DNA of 64,000 bases, taken from CAZLYF01 sp964586835. GTDB taxonomy: Bacteria > Bacillota > Clostridia > Christensenellales > Aristaeellaceae. A model generated the notes under the pieces. The model did not search any database. It saw only the letters and a list, made by a program, of their open reading frames with translations, and was not told where the DNA came from. The stretch is taken from NCBI GenBank assembly GCA_964586835.1, contig CAZPIC010000002.1, forward strand, positions 62,001 to 126,000. The letters run 5' to 3'. Both the position numbers and the translations under genes were made by a program. Positions 25,808-34,226 of the stretch are shown in pieces. How positions within the stretch are numbered: the stretch's first letter is position 1; each line of letters begins with the position of its first letter.

Positions 25808-26804
25808 CGGCCCCTCCTCCCTGTGTGCGGTAGAGTGTCTTCAGTGCTGCCGTGAGGATGCGCTCCGCATCAGGAACGTTCAGGGTTTCCAGGCATCTTG
25901 CGTAGGGCATGGGAACCTGCGCTGTTGTCACCCGTTCAACGGGTGCATCAAGGTACCCAAACGCACCCTTTTGTATCCGAAATGCAATCTCTGCCCCAAA
26001 GCCGCAGAATTCGTTCGTTTCATGGACCACCACCACCCGGCCCGTTTTCTTAGCGGAGCGAACGAGGCAGTCTTCGTCCAGAGGAACAATCGTGCGCGGG
26101 TCAATCACCTCCGCGGAGATGCCTCTCTCTTTCAGCGCTGCTGCCGCATCCAGCGCTCGGGAAACCATGTAGGCAGTGGCAATGATCGTCACATCCTCCC
26201 CCTGTGTGAGAATGGCCGCCTTCCCAAAGGGCAGCGTGAAATCGGGGTCGTCCGGCACCTCCCCACGCAAGGGATAGAGCATCTTGTGCTCGCAGAATAC
26301 AACAGGGTTGTTATCGCGAATTGCTGTTTTTAAAAGACCTTTGGCGTCGGCGGCATTTGAAGGACAGACGACCTTCAGGCCGGGTATGTTGGCAAACAGC
26401 GATTCAAAGTTCTGCGCATGCTGCGCTCCATTGCCCCTCCCGCACCCCTGCTGTACCCTCAGCGTATAGGGAACCGTCATCCGCCCGTTTGACATATAGC
26501 GGATTTTCGCGGTCTGGTTGACCAGCTGGTCCATGGCACACATGATGAAGTCCACATACTGAAGTTCCACAATAGGTCGCGCTCCGGTGATGGCCATACC
26601 AAGGCCGGCTCCCACGAAAGCCGCTTCTGATATGGGGGTCGATCGGATGCGGTCAGCTCCGAATTCTTCGGGAATCCCGAGGGTGCACCCAAACACACCC
26701 CCAAAACGCGCCACGTCCTCACCCATGACGAAGACATGCGGGTCCCGCCGCATCTCTTCTGCGATGGCATCCCTGATGGCCGTTGAATACCTGATGTTTG
26801 CCAT
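25794..26804 (-). CDS. 2-oxoacid/acetoin dehydrogenase E1 beta subunit (pair 1)
   Basis: A 336-residue E1 beta subunit. Family segments include VFVMGEDVARFGGVFGCTLG, RIRSTPISEAAFVGAGLGMA, and DFIMCAMDQLVNQTAK. It forms an alpha2-beta2 thiamine-diphosphate enzyme with the gene immediately upstream; acetoin dehydrogenase and pyruvate dehydrogenase are the closest families. The ATG at 26804 is preceded by GAGAGGG; the open frame extends 60 codons upstream into the alpha gene and is not used. It is one of two alpha/beta pairs in the operon. Confidence 0.92.
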   Translation of the reverse strand: MANIRYSTAIRDAIAEEMRRDPHVFVMGEDVARFGGVFGCTLGIPEEFGADRIRSTPISEAAFVGAGLGMAITGARPIVELQYVDFIMCAMDQLVNQTAKIRYMSNGRMTVPYTLRVQQGCGRGNGAQHAQNFESLFANIPGLKVVCPSNAADAKGLLKTAIRDNNPVVFCEHKMLYPLRGEVPDDPDFTLPFGKAAILTQGEDVTIIATAYMVSRALDAAAALKERGISAEVIDPRTIVPLDEDCLVRSAKKTGRVVVVHETNEFCGFGAEIAFRIQKGAFGYLDAPVERVTTAQVPMPYARCLETLNVPDAERILTAALKTLYRTQGGGADGGV

Positions 26805-26812
26805 AGACCCTC

Positions 26813-27778
26813 TCAAGCGAACACGTGTCGCAACAGTTCTCCGGCTTCCGGCTCCGGGGAGTCTTCTGCAAAGCGGACGGCCTGCTCCACCGTCTGACCG
26901 ACGCGTTGACGAACGCGTTGAAGCTCTTCGTGCGTTGCCCGGCCGGATTGTACAAGCCATGTTTCTAAGCGCAGAATCGGGCACTGCTCTTTCCAGCTGT
27001 CCACCTCTTCCTTCGTCCTATATCCGCCATACGCATAGACGTCACCGGGCCAGTGTCCGCACCAGCGATAGGTGCGCGCCTCAATCAGCGAAGGACCCTC
27101 TGCAGCTCTGGCCCTTGCCACCGCCTTTTCTAAAGCCTCCTGGAGGGCAAACACATCGTTGCCGTCCACCGATTCACCCGGCATGGCATAGGAAGCCGCG
27201 CGTACAGAAAGATCCTCGACAGAACAGCTCTCTTCCTGCGTAGTAAACACCTGGTACTTGTTGTTTTCAAGGATAAAGATCACGGGCAGTTTCCATACTG
27301 AGGCAAGGTTCATCGCCTCGTGCGTGACGCCTTCATTGGCTGCTCCTTCTCCGAAGAAGCAGTAGACCACGTGGTCGGTCCTGTTGATGAGCTTTACCGT
27401 GATGGCAGCACCGCAGGCAATGGAAAGGCCGCCGGCAACGATACCGTTGGTCCCAAGGTTGCCGTTATCCGGGTCAAAAATATGCATACTGCCACCCTTG
27501 CCCCCACAGATACCGGTTGCCTTGCCGAACAGTTCAGCCATCAGCGCGTTGATCTGTGCGCCTCCTGCGATACAATGCCCCAGGCCCCGGTGCGTACTTG
27601 TAAACAGGTCTCCCTTTCGACGGAACATCAGGGCTGTGCAGGCAATGGCTTCCTGTCCGATATACGGATGGAGAGACCCTGTTACCTTCCCCTGCGCGTA
27701 CAGGTCCTGTGCCCTTTCTTCAAAGGTCCTGGATAGGACCATCCGTTCGTAGATTGCCTTGAGCTCAATGGTCTGCAT
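26813..27778 (-). CDS. 2-oxoacid/acetoin dehydrogenase E1 alpha subunit (pair 1), GEG variant
   Basis: A 321-residue E1 alpha subunit that holds the thiamine-diphosphate site. STHRGLGHCIAGG and GGKGGSMHIFD match acetoin-dehydrogenase-type E1 alpha. The cofactor motif reads FFGEGAANEG with ILENN downstream. The usual GDG is GEG, so the Mg2+ ligand Asp is replaced by Glu. That may still bind metal, but it is unusual and distinguishes this copy from pair 2, which has GDG. The phosphorylated loop of mitochondrial enzymes is not expected. It begins 20 bases after the SDR stop. Its keto substrate is unknown. Confidence 0.92.
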   Translation of the reverse strand: MQTIELKAIYERMVLSRTFEERAQDLYAQGKVTGSLHPYIGQEAIACTALMFRRKGDLFTSTHRGLGHCIAGGAQINALMAELFGKATGICGGKGGSMHIFDPDNGNLGTNGIVAGGLSIACGAAITVKLINRTDHVVYCFFGEGAANEGVTHEAMNLASVWKLPVIFILENNKYQVFTTQEESCSVEDLSVRAASYAMPGESVDGNDVFALQEALEKAVARARAAEGPSLIEARTYRWCGHWPGDVYAYGGYRTKEEVDSWKEQCPILRLETWLVQSGRATHEELQRVRQRVGQTVEQAVRFAEDSPEPEAGELLRHVFA

Positions 27779-27798
27779 GGCGTGCCCTCTCCTATCGT

Positions 27799-28581
27799 TC
27801 AGTCCATTACCAAGCCGCCGTTGATGTCCAGGACCTCACCGGTGATGTATCTCGCCCGCCGTGGAGAAGCCAGAAAAAGCGCTCCCTCGGCAATATCGGA
27901 GGGAAATCCCAATCCCAGCGGCACGGAAGCGATGATGCTTTCCTTCCCATCACCCTTGGCACCGGGCAATGCGGCTTGCCTGTCAATCATCGCCGTGTCG
28001 ATAGGGCCCGGGCAGATGCAATTGACGCGCACCCCATCCTTGGCTAGCTGTACGGCAAAATGAAAGGTCAGGCTGTTGATTCCACCTTTTGAGGCGATAT
28101 AGGCGGGGCAAGGGTTCAGCCCGCCGGTTTTTGCCGCTCCGGCTGAAATGTTGACAATAGCACCGTGCTTCTGTTCTCGCATGATCATCCCGGCAAAACG
28201 GCAGCAGTTATAGGTTCCGCCCAAGTTCACAGCCATGACCCGCTCCCATTTTTCCAGGCTGTGTTCGGGAAACTTCTCAAAAGAGATGATCCCTGCGCAG
28301 TTGATCAGCGCGTCGATGCCACCTTCCTTCCGCCTGACCTCATTGAGGACGGATTCTACCTTTTCTTCGTCACGGATATCCGCCTGGTACCAGGTGATCC
28401 CATACCCCTCACCGCGCAGGGCTATTGACAGCTCTTCCAGCCCCGTTGCGTCCAGATCTACCGCAGCGACGCTTGCGCCCTCCTCCGCAAAAGCCCTTGC
28501 GCAGGCCTTTCCGATGCCGTTTGCAGCGCCCGTGACCACCACGACGCTGCCCTCATACTCCTTCATCCGCTTGAGCTCCAT
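27799..28581 (-). CDS. Short-chain dehydrogenase/reductase (SDR)
   Basis: A 260-residue classical SDR. The cofactor motif VTGAANGIGKA and NCAG, and the catalytic residues in IVNISAGAAKTGG and the YIASKGG (Tyr-x-x-x-Lys) segment are present; the C-terminus ends TGEVLDINGGLVMD. Asp at VDLDAT after the second strand suggests NAD preference. It overlaps the end of the mutarotase-like gene by about 29 bases. It probably oxidises a hydroxyl of an operon intermediate, perhaps making the ketone that the E1 enzymes cleave or oxidise (inference). Confidence 0.9.
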   Translation of the reverse strand: MELKRMKEYEGSVVVVTGAANGIGKACARAFAEEGASVAAVDLDATGLEELSIALRGEGYGITWYQADIRDEEKVESVLNEVRRKEGGIDALINCAGIISFEKFPEHSLEKWERVMAVNLGGTYNCCRFAGMIMREQKHGAIVNISAGAAKTGGLNPCPAYIASKGGINSLTFHFAVQLAKDGVRVNCICPGPIDTAMIDRQAALPGAKGDGKESIIASVPLGLGFPSDIAEGALFLASPRRARYITGEVLDINGGLVMD

Positions 28582-29527
28582 TCCCTGTCCCCTCCTTCGC
28601 TATGCGCAGGTCCATATGCCAACGAACAGCTGATTTTGCTGGAACCACGCTACCCTTCCCCATCAGCCTGGCGACATCAGGGCGGTCAAAGGGGGCTGTG
28701 CACGGTTCGATGAAGACATTGCAGATATTCCTAAAGCCCCCGGTATTGATGAGGATGCCCAGAAAGGGAACCCGATCAGCGGGAAAGCCCACCTCTACAA
28801 TGAGCCCGTCGGGATAGCATAACCTGCAGGAACCTTGCGTCAGCCTGTCCTTGAAATAGAACTTCTCACAATTGCCGTCCACTTCTCCCACGCGGCTCAT
28901 ATCCCGCTTGACTCCCCGGGCATCAGTGAAAGCAGGATAGACAAATTCATCCGCATATTCGCCGATGCTCCCAGTGTAGGAAAACACTGCCTGAGCCCTG
29001 TCGCAACCCTCAGGCGTCTCAAGCGTGACGCCCGGACAGGCGCGGAGCATGAGATGCCCTGCCCAGAGATAGTCCATATCAAAGGCGGTCGGGTTCTCCA
29101 CGCAGTACTCCAAACGGAGGGTGCGGTCGTCATGAAAACAGGCCCTCTTCATAAACAGGTACGGAAGCCGGATACCGCGAGCGGAAAACATCACATCGGT
29201 TTCAGAGAGGTCCGCAGCAAACGGCAGGTTCCATACCTCACCGTGGTCTGCAAGCTTCACGCCACTCCAGGGGAACCGCTCGTAATAGCAGGCGTCGATG
29301 GTTGGAAACATATCGTCCATCCCGCTGCATTCGGCATCCACATAGCTGCCTCCAAAAGGAACGCGCCTGTAGTTAGGTTCCGGTCTTTGCACAAGGAGCT
29401 CTCTACTCTGTTCCTTCAGATAAACGGACGCCAGCGAAGCACCGGTATCAGGTAGAAACAGACATCGCAAAGAGCCATTTTCAAGCGCAATAGCCTTTTG
29501 GTCTTTGTATGTGCTTTCATACACCAT
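28553..29527 (-). CDS. Aldose-1-epimerase/mutarotase-like protein
   Basis: A 324-residue protein that resembles galactose-mutarotase-fold enzymes of the DUF4432/DUF5107 kind. GSLRCLFLPDTGASLASVYL at the N-terminus, DMFPTIDACYY and the C-terminal VFIEPCTAPFDRPDVARL (with a conserved Glu) are consistent with the beta-sandwich fold. Such proteins interconvert sugar anomers or act on related carbohydrates. AAGGAGGGG lies upstream of the ATG at 29527, rather distant. It is placed between E3 and SDR genes in the operon, supporting a sugar-like substrate for the whole pathway. Confidence 0.7.
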   Translation of the reverse strand: MVYESTYKDQKAIALENGSLRCLFLPDTGASLASVYLKEQSRELLVQRPEPNYRRVPFGGSYVDAECSGMDDMFPTIDACYYERFPWSGVKLADHGEVWNLPFAADLSETDVMFSARGIRLPYLFMKRACFHDDRTLRLEYCVENPTAFDMDYLWAGHLMLRACPGVTLETPEGCDRAQAVFSYTGSIGEYADEFVYPAFTDARGVKRDMSRVGEVDGNCEKFYFKDRLTQGSCRLCYPDGLIVEVGFPADRVPFLGILINTGGFRNICNVFIEPCTAPFDRPDVARLMGKGSVVPAKSAVRWHMDLRIAKEGTGNGAQADEGV

Positions 29528-29599
29528 CCCGGGACGGCCCCTCCTTGCAGGCAACGCATCAAGCCATGCAGCCCGCTGCATCACACGTTTTCAGCTCGT

Positions 29600-30982
29600 T
29601 CAGGTTTTCTTGCGCGGCAAAGCATGGCAACACAGCCCCAGAGCGTCGTGTGCCGCCTCCATGAGGATCTCACTGACCGTTGGATGGGGATGGATGGTTG
29701 AGGCAAGCTCTGCAAGGGTGCCTTCACAACGCATCACCGCCACGATCTCTGCAATCATGTCGGTGGCCCGGGGCGCGAGGATCTGGGCGCCCAGGATCTC
29801 TCCCGTCGCCTGGTCCGTCACGATGCGGGCGAAACCCTGCGTCTCCCCCATCAGGGTGCTGCGCCCGTTTCCTGAGACAGGAAACGCACCGACACGGACG
29901 CTGTGTCCGCGCTCTCTTGCCTCCTTCTCCGACAGTCCCACAAACGCTGCTTCGGGGCTGGTGTAGATGCAGCTGGGAACGGGACCCACGCAGGAGAAGT
30001 CCTGCAGGCCGGCACAGCCGGCTGCAGCGACCAATCCCTGGGCGCTGGCTGCGTGAGCAAGCTGATGCCCCCCCGTCATGTCACCCACCGCATAGATGCC
30101 TTCGACATTGGTCTGCATGCGGCTGTCAACCCTGATGGCTCCCCTCTCCGTCAACACGCCCGCGGCTTCCAGCCCTATGCCATCCGTCCGCGGCAGGCGT
30201 CCGACGCAGATGAGAAAGACCTCTCCAGTCACGGTCTGTCTTTCGCCGGCTGATTCAAGGATTCCCTCACCCTCTCCAATGGACAGCATCCGTGCGGCTG
30301 TATGTACCGCCACACCGCTGTGCTCAAGCGCCTTCTCCAGCCCGGCACGAAGGAAGGTGTCGATCCCGGAGAGGAGAGTGGGAAGCATTTCCACCACCGT
30401 CACCCGGGAGCCCAGTGCCGACAGAAGGGTTGCAAATTCCACACCGATAACCCCTCCGCCCACGATCACCGCGCTCTCAGGCAGTGCCGTCATCGCAAGC
30501 AACCCGTCACTGGTCATCACATTGGCGCCGTGGACGCCCTCGATGCTGGGAATCACCGGCTTTGAACCGGTAGCGAGGATCAGTTTGTCTGCCGTGACCT
30601 TCTCTTCTCCGACGCGAACCGTATGCTGATCCTGAAGCTGTCCGAATCCACGGAGGATCTCCACGCCATGCCTCTTTTCAAGCGTTTCGATATTCCGCCG
30701 CAGCGTGTTGACCCTATGGTCTTTAAACGCCGCAAGCTTCGCATAATCCAGCGTCGCCTCTCCCACCTGAATCCCGTATAGGGAAGCGCTCCTGACAGCC
30801 TGATACGCCTCTGCACCCTGCAAAAGAGCCTTGGTCGGGATGCAGCCCTGGTTTAAACAGGTGCCACCAAGATGACGTTCCTCCACCAGCGCTGTCTTCA
30901 GCCCGTATTGCGCGCATCGGATCGCAGCAATGTAACCGCCGGGCCCTGCGCCCAGCACAAGCACATCATAATCGTACGCCAT
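29600..30982 (-). CDS. lpdA: Dihydrolipoamide dehydrogenase (E3)
   Basis: A 460-residue FAD disulfide oxidoreductase that reoxidises the lipoyl group of E2 and reduces NAD+. The FAD motif VLGAGPGGYIAA, redox disulfide GGTCLNQGCIPTK, NAD motif IVGGGVIGVEFA, second FAD motif GIYAVGDMTGGHQLAHAA and the C-terminal HPHPTVSEI with catalytic His are all intact. The frame has ATG at 30988 and 30982; the second is better spaced from AAGG. It serves the E2 encoded just upstream and presumably both E1 pairs. Confidence 0.95.
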   Translation of the reverse strand: MAYDYDVLVLGAGPGGYIAAIRCAQYGLKTALVEERHLGGTCLNQGCIPTKALLQGAEAYQAVRSASLYGIQVGEATLDYAKLAAFKDHRVNTLRRNIETLEKRHGVEILRGFGQLQDQHTVRVGEEKVTADKLILATGSKPVIPSIEGVHGANVMTSDGLLAMTALPESAVIVGGGVIGVEFATLLSALGSRVTVVEMLPTLLSGIDTFLRAGLEKALEHSGVAVHTAARMLSIGEGEGILESAGERQTVTGEVFLICVGRLPRTDGIGLEAAGVLTERGAIRVDSRMQTNVEGIYAVGDMTGGHQLAHAASAQGLVAAAGCAGLQDFSCVGPVPSCIYTSPEAAFVGLSEKEARERGHSVRVGAFPVSGNGRSTLMGETQGFARIVTDQATGEILGAQILAPRATDMIAEIVAVMRCEGTLAELASTIHPHPTVSEILMEAAHDALGLCCHALPRKKT

Positions 30983-30995
30983 CGCCATCCATCCT

Positions 30996-32264
30996 TCAGA
31001 GCATCATTGCCGGTTCCTCGAGGTATTGAGCGATCTTCTGCAGGAAGCGGGCAGCCGGGGCCCCATCGATCACGCAGTGATCATAGCTCAGGGAAAGCCA
31101 CATCATGTCCCGCACCACTATGGTTCCATCCGCCCGGACGACGGGTTTTTTTCGGATAGCGCCCACAGCGAGGATGGCTGATTCCGGGGCATTGCAGATG
31201 GCTGTGAAGCTATCGATACCGTACATGCCCAGGTTGGTCACCGTAAACGTACCGCCGCCCACTTCATCCGGCATCAGCCGGCCATTTCGTGCTCTTTGCG
31301 CCAAATCAGCCGAAGCCGCGGCAATGTTGCTCAGCGACCTGCGATCCACATGAGTCAGGACAGGAACGAGCAATCCCTGGTCTGTCTCAACCGCAATCCC
31401 AATGTTGACAGCGTTCCTGACCAGGATGCTGTCTCCGTCTCGCATCACGTTGATCCCCGGATGTTCGCGCAGAGCCCTGGCAGCCGCCATTATGATGATA
31501 TCCGTGAAACCGACCTTCCTGTCCAGGGCCTTGAGCTGGTTGCGCATCCGGACACATTCGGACATGTCAACCGCCATCCGGTGGTTTGCCTGCGCCTGGG
31601 TCTCCAGACTCTTTTTCATCAGGGAAGCGATCCCCCTACGCATGCCGTCCATCGGAATGAGGCGGTCCTCCGCCTCCGGCTCGGGCGTCGTCACAAAGGC
31701 TGCTTTCACATGGCTGCGCACATCGGCTGCCATCACCTTCCCACGGTCTCCCGTACCATGCATCTGGTCGATCTGCACCCCTTCCCTGTCGGCGATCGCC
31801 CTAGCCAGCGGGCTTGCGCTCTTCACGGGGGCTGGTGCAAAAGAAAGCACGTCGCGCTCAATGATCAACCCTTCCGGCCCACTGCCTGTCAACGCTTCAA
31901 GATCCACTCCCCGCTCTTCTGCCCGCATCCTGGCTCTGGGGGTGCTGAACGTGCGCCGACCCTTCGGTTCTTCGGGCGATGCTGTATCGCTCCTGTCAGC
32001 GTCGTCAGCTGTTTCGATCGTCTCTCCGGGTTCGCCGATATAGGCAATGACTTCCGTCACGGGCACCGTGGCCCCTTCGGGATGGACGATCTTCAGCAAT
32101 GTGCCCGCTGCCTGAGCATCAATCACAATGTTGAGCTTATCTGTTTCCATCTCAAACAGGGGCTCTCCGACAGAAACAAGCTCGCCCTCCTTCTTCTTCC
32201 AGGCGGTGATATAGCCTTCCGTCATCTGTAAGCCCTGTTTGGGCATGATCACCTGATGAGCCAT
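30996..32264 (-). CDS. Dihydrolipoamide acyltransferase (E2) with two E3-binding domains
   Basis: A 422-residue E2 core protein. A lipoyl domain occupies residues 1-80 with the modified Lys43 in METDKLN. Two peripheral-subunit-binding domains follow at about 106-140 (STPRARMRAEERGVDLEAL) and 149-185 (ASPLARAIADREGVQIDQMH); most E2 chains have one. The catalytic domain ends with SYDHCVIDG, with catalytic His396 and Asp400. It accepts the acyl group from E1 and forms an acyl-CoA. With two E1 pairs in the operon, the double binding domain may help seat several partners (inference). Confidence 0.93.
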   Translation of the reverse strand: MAHQVIMPKQGLQMTEGYITAWKKKEGELVSVGEPLFEMETDKLNIVIDAQAAGTLLKIVHPEGATVPVTEVIAYIGEPGETIETADDADRSDTASPEEPKGRRTFSTPRARMRAEERGVDLEALTGSGPEGLIIERDVLSFAPAPVKSASPLARAIADREGVQIDQMHGTGDRGKVMAADVRSHVKAAFVTTPEPEAEDRLIPMDGMRRGIASLMKKSLETQAQANHRMAVDMSECVRMRNQLKALDRKVGFTDIIIMAAARALREHPGINVMRDGDSILVRNAVNIGIAVETDQGLLVPVLTHVDRRSLSNIAAASADLAQRARNGRLMPDEVGGGTFTVTNLGMYGIDSFTAICNAPESAILAVGAIRKKPVVRADGTIVVRDMMWLSLSYDHCVIDGAPAARFLQKIAQYLEEPAMML

Positions 32265-32277
32265 TTTTTACGCTCCT

Positions 32278-33258
32278 TTACCGATAACAGACCTTTCTTG
32301 CAGCCTCAACGATATCCGCCACCTGAGGCGTGGCGGCGTTTTCCAGAACCAGGCTGAAGGGCAAGGGGCAGGACAGAGCACCCAGACGCAGGGGCGGCGC
32401 GTCAAGATACTTAAACGCCTCTTCCGTCACCAACGCAGATACTTCCGCCCCCCATCCGGCAGTGCGGTGCGCTTCATGCACGACCACCAGGCAACCTGTC
32501 TTCATGACAGATTGAACGATCGTTTCCCGGTCCAGAGGCACCAGCGTCCTTGGATCGATCACTTCAGCGAAAATCCCCTCCCCCGCAAGTATTTCCGCTG
32601 CCTCCAGCGCGCGATGGACGTATAGCAAATTAGCGACGATCGTGACATCCTTGCCTTCCCTTTTCACGGCTGCTTTTCCAAAGGGGATAGCATATTCGGG
32701 GTCGTCAGGCACGTCACCCCTCATAGCGTACAGCGCCTTGTGCTCAAAAAACATGACGGGGTTGTCATCGCGGATGGCTGTCCTGAGCAGCCCGGCAGCA
32801 TCTGCCGGTGTGGAGGGGCAGGCAACTTTCAGCCCCGGAAAATACATAAACAGCGTCTCCAGGCTCTGGGAGTGCGTCGCCGCGTTTCCCCGGCCGATGC
32901 CCTGCTGCCCTCGTATCACTAGGGGAACCCTCGCGTGCCCCCCGAATATATAGCGCGTTTTCGCCACCTGATTGATCAGCTGGTCCATCGCAACAAGCGT
33001 GAAATCCATGTACATTAACTCCACGATCGGCCGCATCCCTGTACAGGCTGCCCCCAACCCTGCCCCGACAAAACCGGCTTCACTGATAGGCGTGTTTCTA
33101 ACCCTTTCGGTGCCGAATTCCTTGTAGAGGTCCCTCGTACAGCCGAAGATGCCCCCCAGGGTCTCTACATCCTCTCCCATGATGAAGACGCGCTCATCAC
33201 GGCGCATTTCCTCCGCGATGGTGTCGCGGATCGCATAGGCATAGGTTTTCGTGCTCAT
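32278..33258 (-). CDS. 2-oxoacid/acetoin dehydrogenase E1 beta subunit (pair 2)
   Basis: A 326-residue E1 beta, paralogous to the 25794-26804 gene. VFIMGEDVETLGGIFGCTRD, RVRNTPISEAGFVGAGLGAA, and DFTLVAMDQLINQVAKTRY are family segments. It lies directly before the E2 gene in transcription order and overlaps its alpha partner by four bases (ATGA). Differences from pair 1 across the substrate-facing regions suggest a different keto substrate. Pair 2 adjoins E2/E3 and is likely the original partner set. Confidence 0.93.
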   Translation of the reverse strand: MSTKTYAYAIRDTIAEEMRRDERVFIMGEDVETLGGIFGCTRDLYKEFGTERVRNTPISEAGFVGAGLGAACTGMRPIVELMYMDFTLVAMDQLINQVAKTRYIFGGHARVPLVIRGQQGIGRGNAATHSQSLETLFMYFPGLKVACPSTPADAAGLLRTAIRDDNPVMFFEHKALYAMRGDVPDDPEYAIPFGKAAVKREGKDVTIVANLLYVHRALEAAEILAGEGIFAEVIDPRTLVPLDRETIVQSVMKTGCLVVVHEAHRTAGWGAEVSALVTEEAFKYLDAPPLRLGALSCPLPFSLVLENAATPQVADIVEAARKVCYR

Positions 33259-34226
33259 CTTGCGTCCCCCTCGTAGAATACGTCTTCCATCACGTGTGCC
33301 GGGTCTGGTTCCGGGCTGGCCAGTGCGAACTGCGCCGCCTCTTCAGCCTCCTGGAGTGCTGCCTGCTCCATCTCATCCAGTTCTTTCGGGCTGTACAGCG
33401 AAGCTGCGATCAGTTTTGCTCGGTACCGACTGATCGGGCAGCGCTCTTTCCATTCCTCGGTTTCTTCACGGCTCCTGTAGGTCAGAGGATCCCCTGTCCA
33501 GTGTCCAAGCCAGCGCCAGGTCTTCCCCTCAATGAGGGTAGGGCCCTCCCCTTTTTTCGCACGGTCCAGCGCCCGTGCGAAGGCTTCGTCGATGGCATCC
33601 ACATCATTCCCGTCCACCGTTTCTCCGGGGATCGCATAAGCAGCCGCCCGCTCACTGATGTTCTCCACGGATGTCGATTGACGGACCGGTACGGAGATGC
33701 CAAAGCCGTTGTTTTCGCAGATCATGATCACAGGCAGCTTCCACACCGCGGCCAAGTTGGCCGCCTCGTGGAAGATCCCCTCATTGCTTGCACCATCGCC
33801 AAAAAATGTCACTGCCACACGGTCAAGCTTTCTCATGCGGATGGAAAGTCCGGCTCCGACAGCAATCGGTATGCCTGCCCCGACGATGGCATTGGCCCCG
33901 AGGTTTCCCCTGGTAAAGTCCGCAATATGCATGGAGCCGCTCCGGCCCTTGCAGTAACCGTTTGCCTTCCCCATCAGTTCGGCCATGGCAAGGGTCATCT
34001 CCCCTCCCTTGGCAATACAGTGGCCATGCCCTCGGTGGGTACTGGTGATATAATCCTCGTCCGTCAGCCTTGAACAGATCGTGGCCGCCAAGGCTTCCTG
34101 GCCAATATACAGATGCACTGATCCCCGAAGCAGGTTCTCTTCAAAAAGCTTGAGTGCCTTTTGCTCAAAACAGCGTATCCGATTCATGGTCGCGTATATT
34201 TTGCCAGCTCTCTCCCGTTCGATCAT
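33255..34226 (-). CDS. 2-oxoacid/acetoin dehydrogenase E1 alpha subunit (pair 2)
   Basis: A 323-residue E1 alpha. STHRGHGHCIAKGGEMTLAM and the thiamine-diphosphate motif FFGDGASNEGIFHEAANLAA followed by ICENNGFG are intact, closely resembling AcoA-type acetoin dehydrogenase E1 alpha. Acetoin-type E1 enzymes cleave alpha-hydroxyketones to an aldehyde and an acyl-CoA, which fits the acylating aldehyde dehydrogenase three genes upstream. The ATG at 34226 overlaps the ligase-alpha stop codon as ATGA; a GTG at 34247 is an alternative. Substrate specificity cannot be fixed from sequence. Confidence 0.93.
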   Translation of the reverse strand: MIERERAGKIYATMNRIRCFEQKALKLFEENLLRGSVHLYIGQEALAATICSRLTDEDYITSTHRGHGHCIAKGGEMTLAMAELMGKANGYCKGRSGSMHIADFTRGNLGANAIVGAGIPIAVGAGLSIRMRKLDRVAVTFFGDGASNEGIFHEAANLAAVWKLPVIMICENNGFGISVPVRQSTSVENISERAAAYAIPGETVDGNDVDAIDEAFARALDRAKKGEGPTLIEGKTWRWLGHWTGDPLTYRSREETEEWKERCPISRYRAKLIAASLYSPKELDEMEQAALQEAEEAAQFALASPEPDPAHVMEDVFYEGDAR

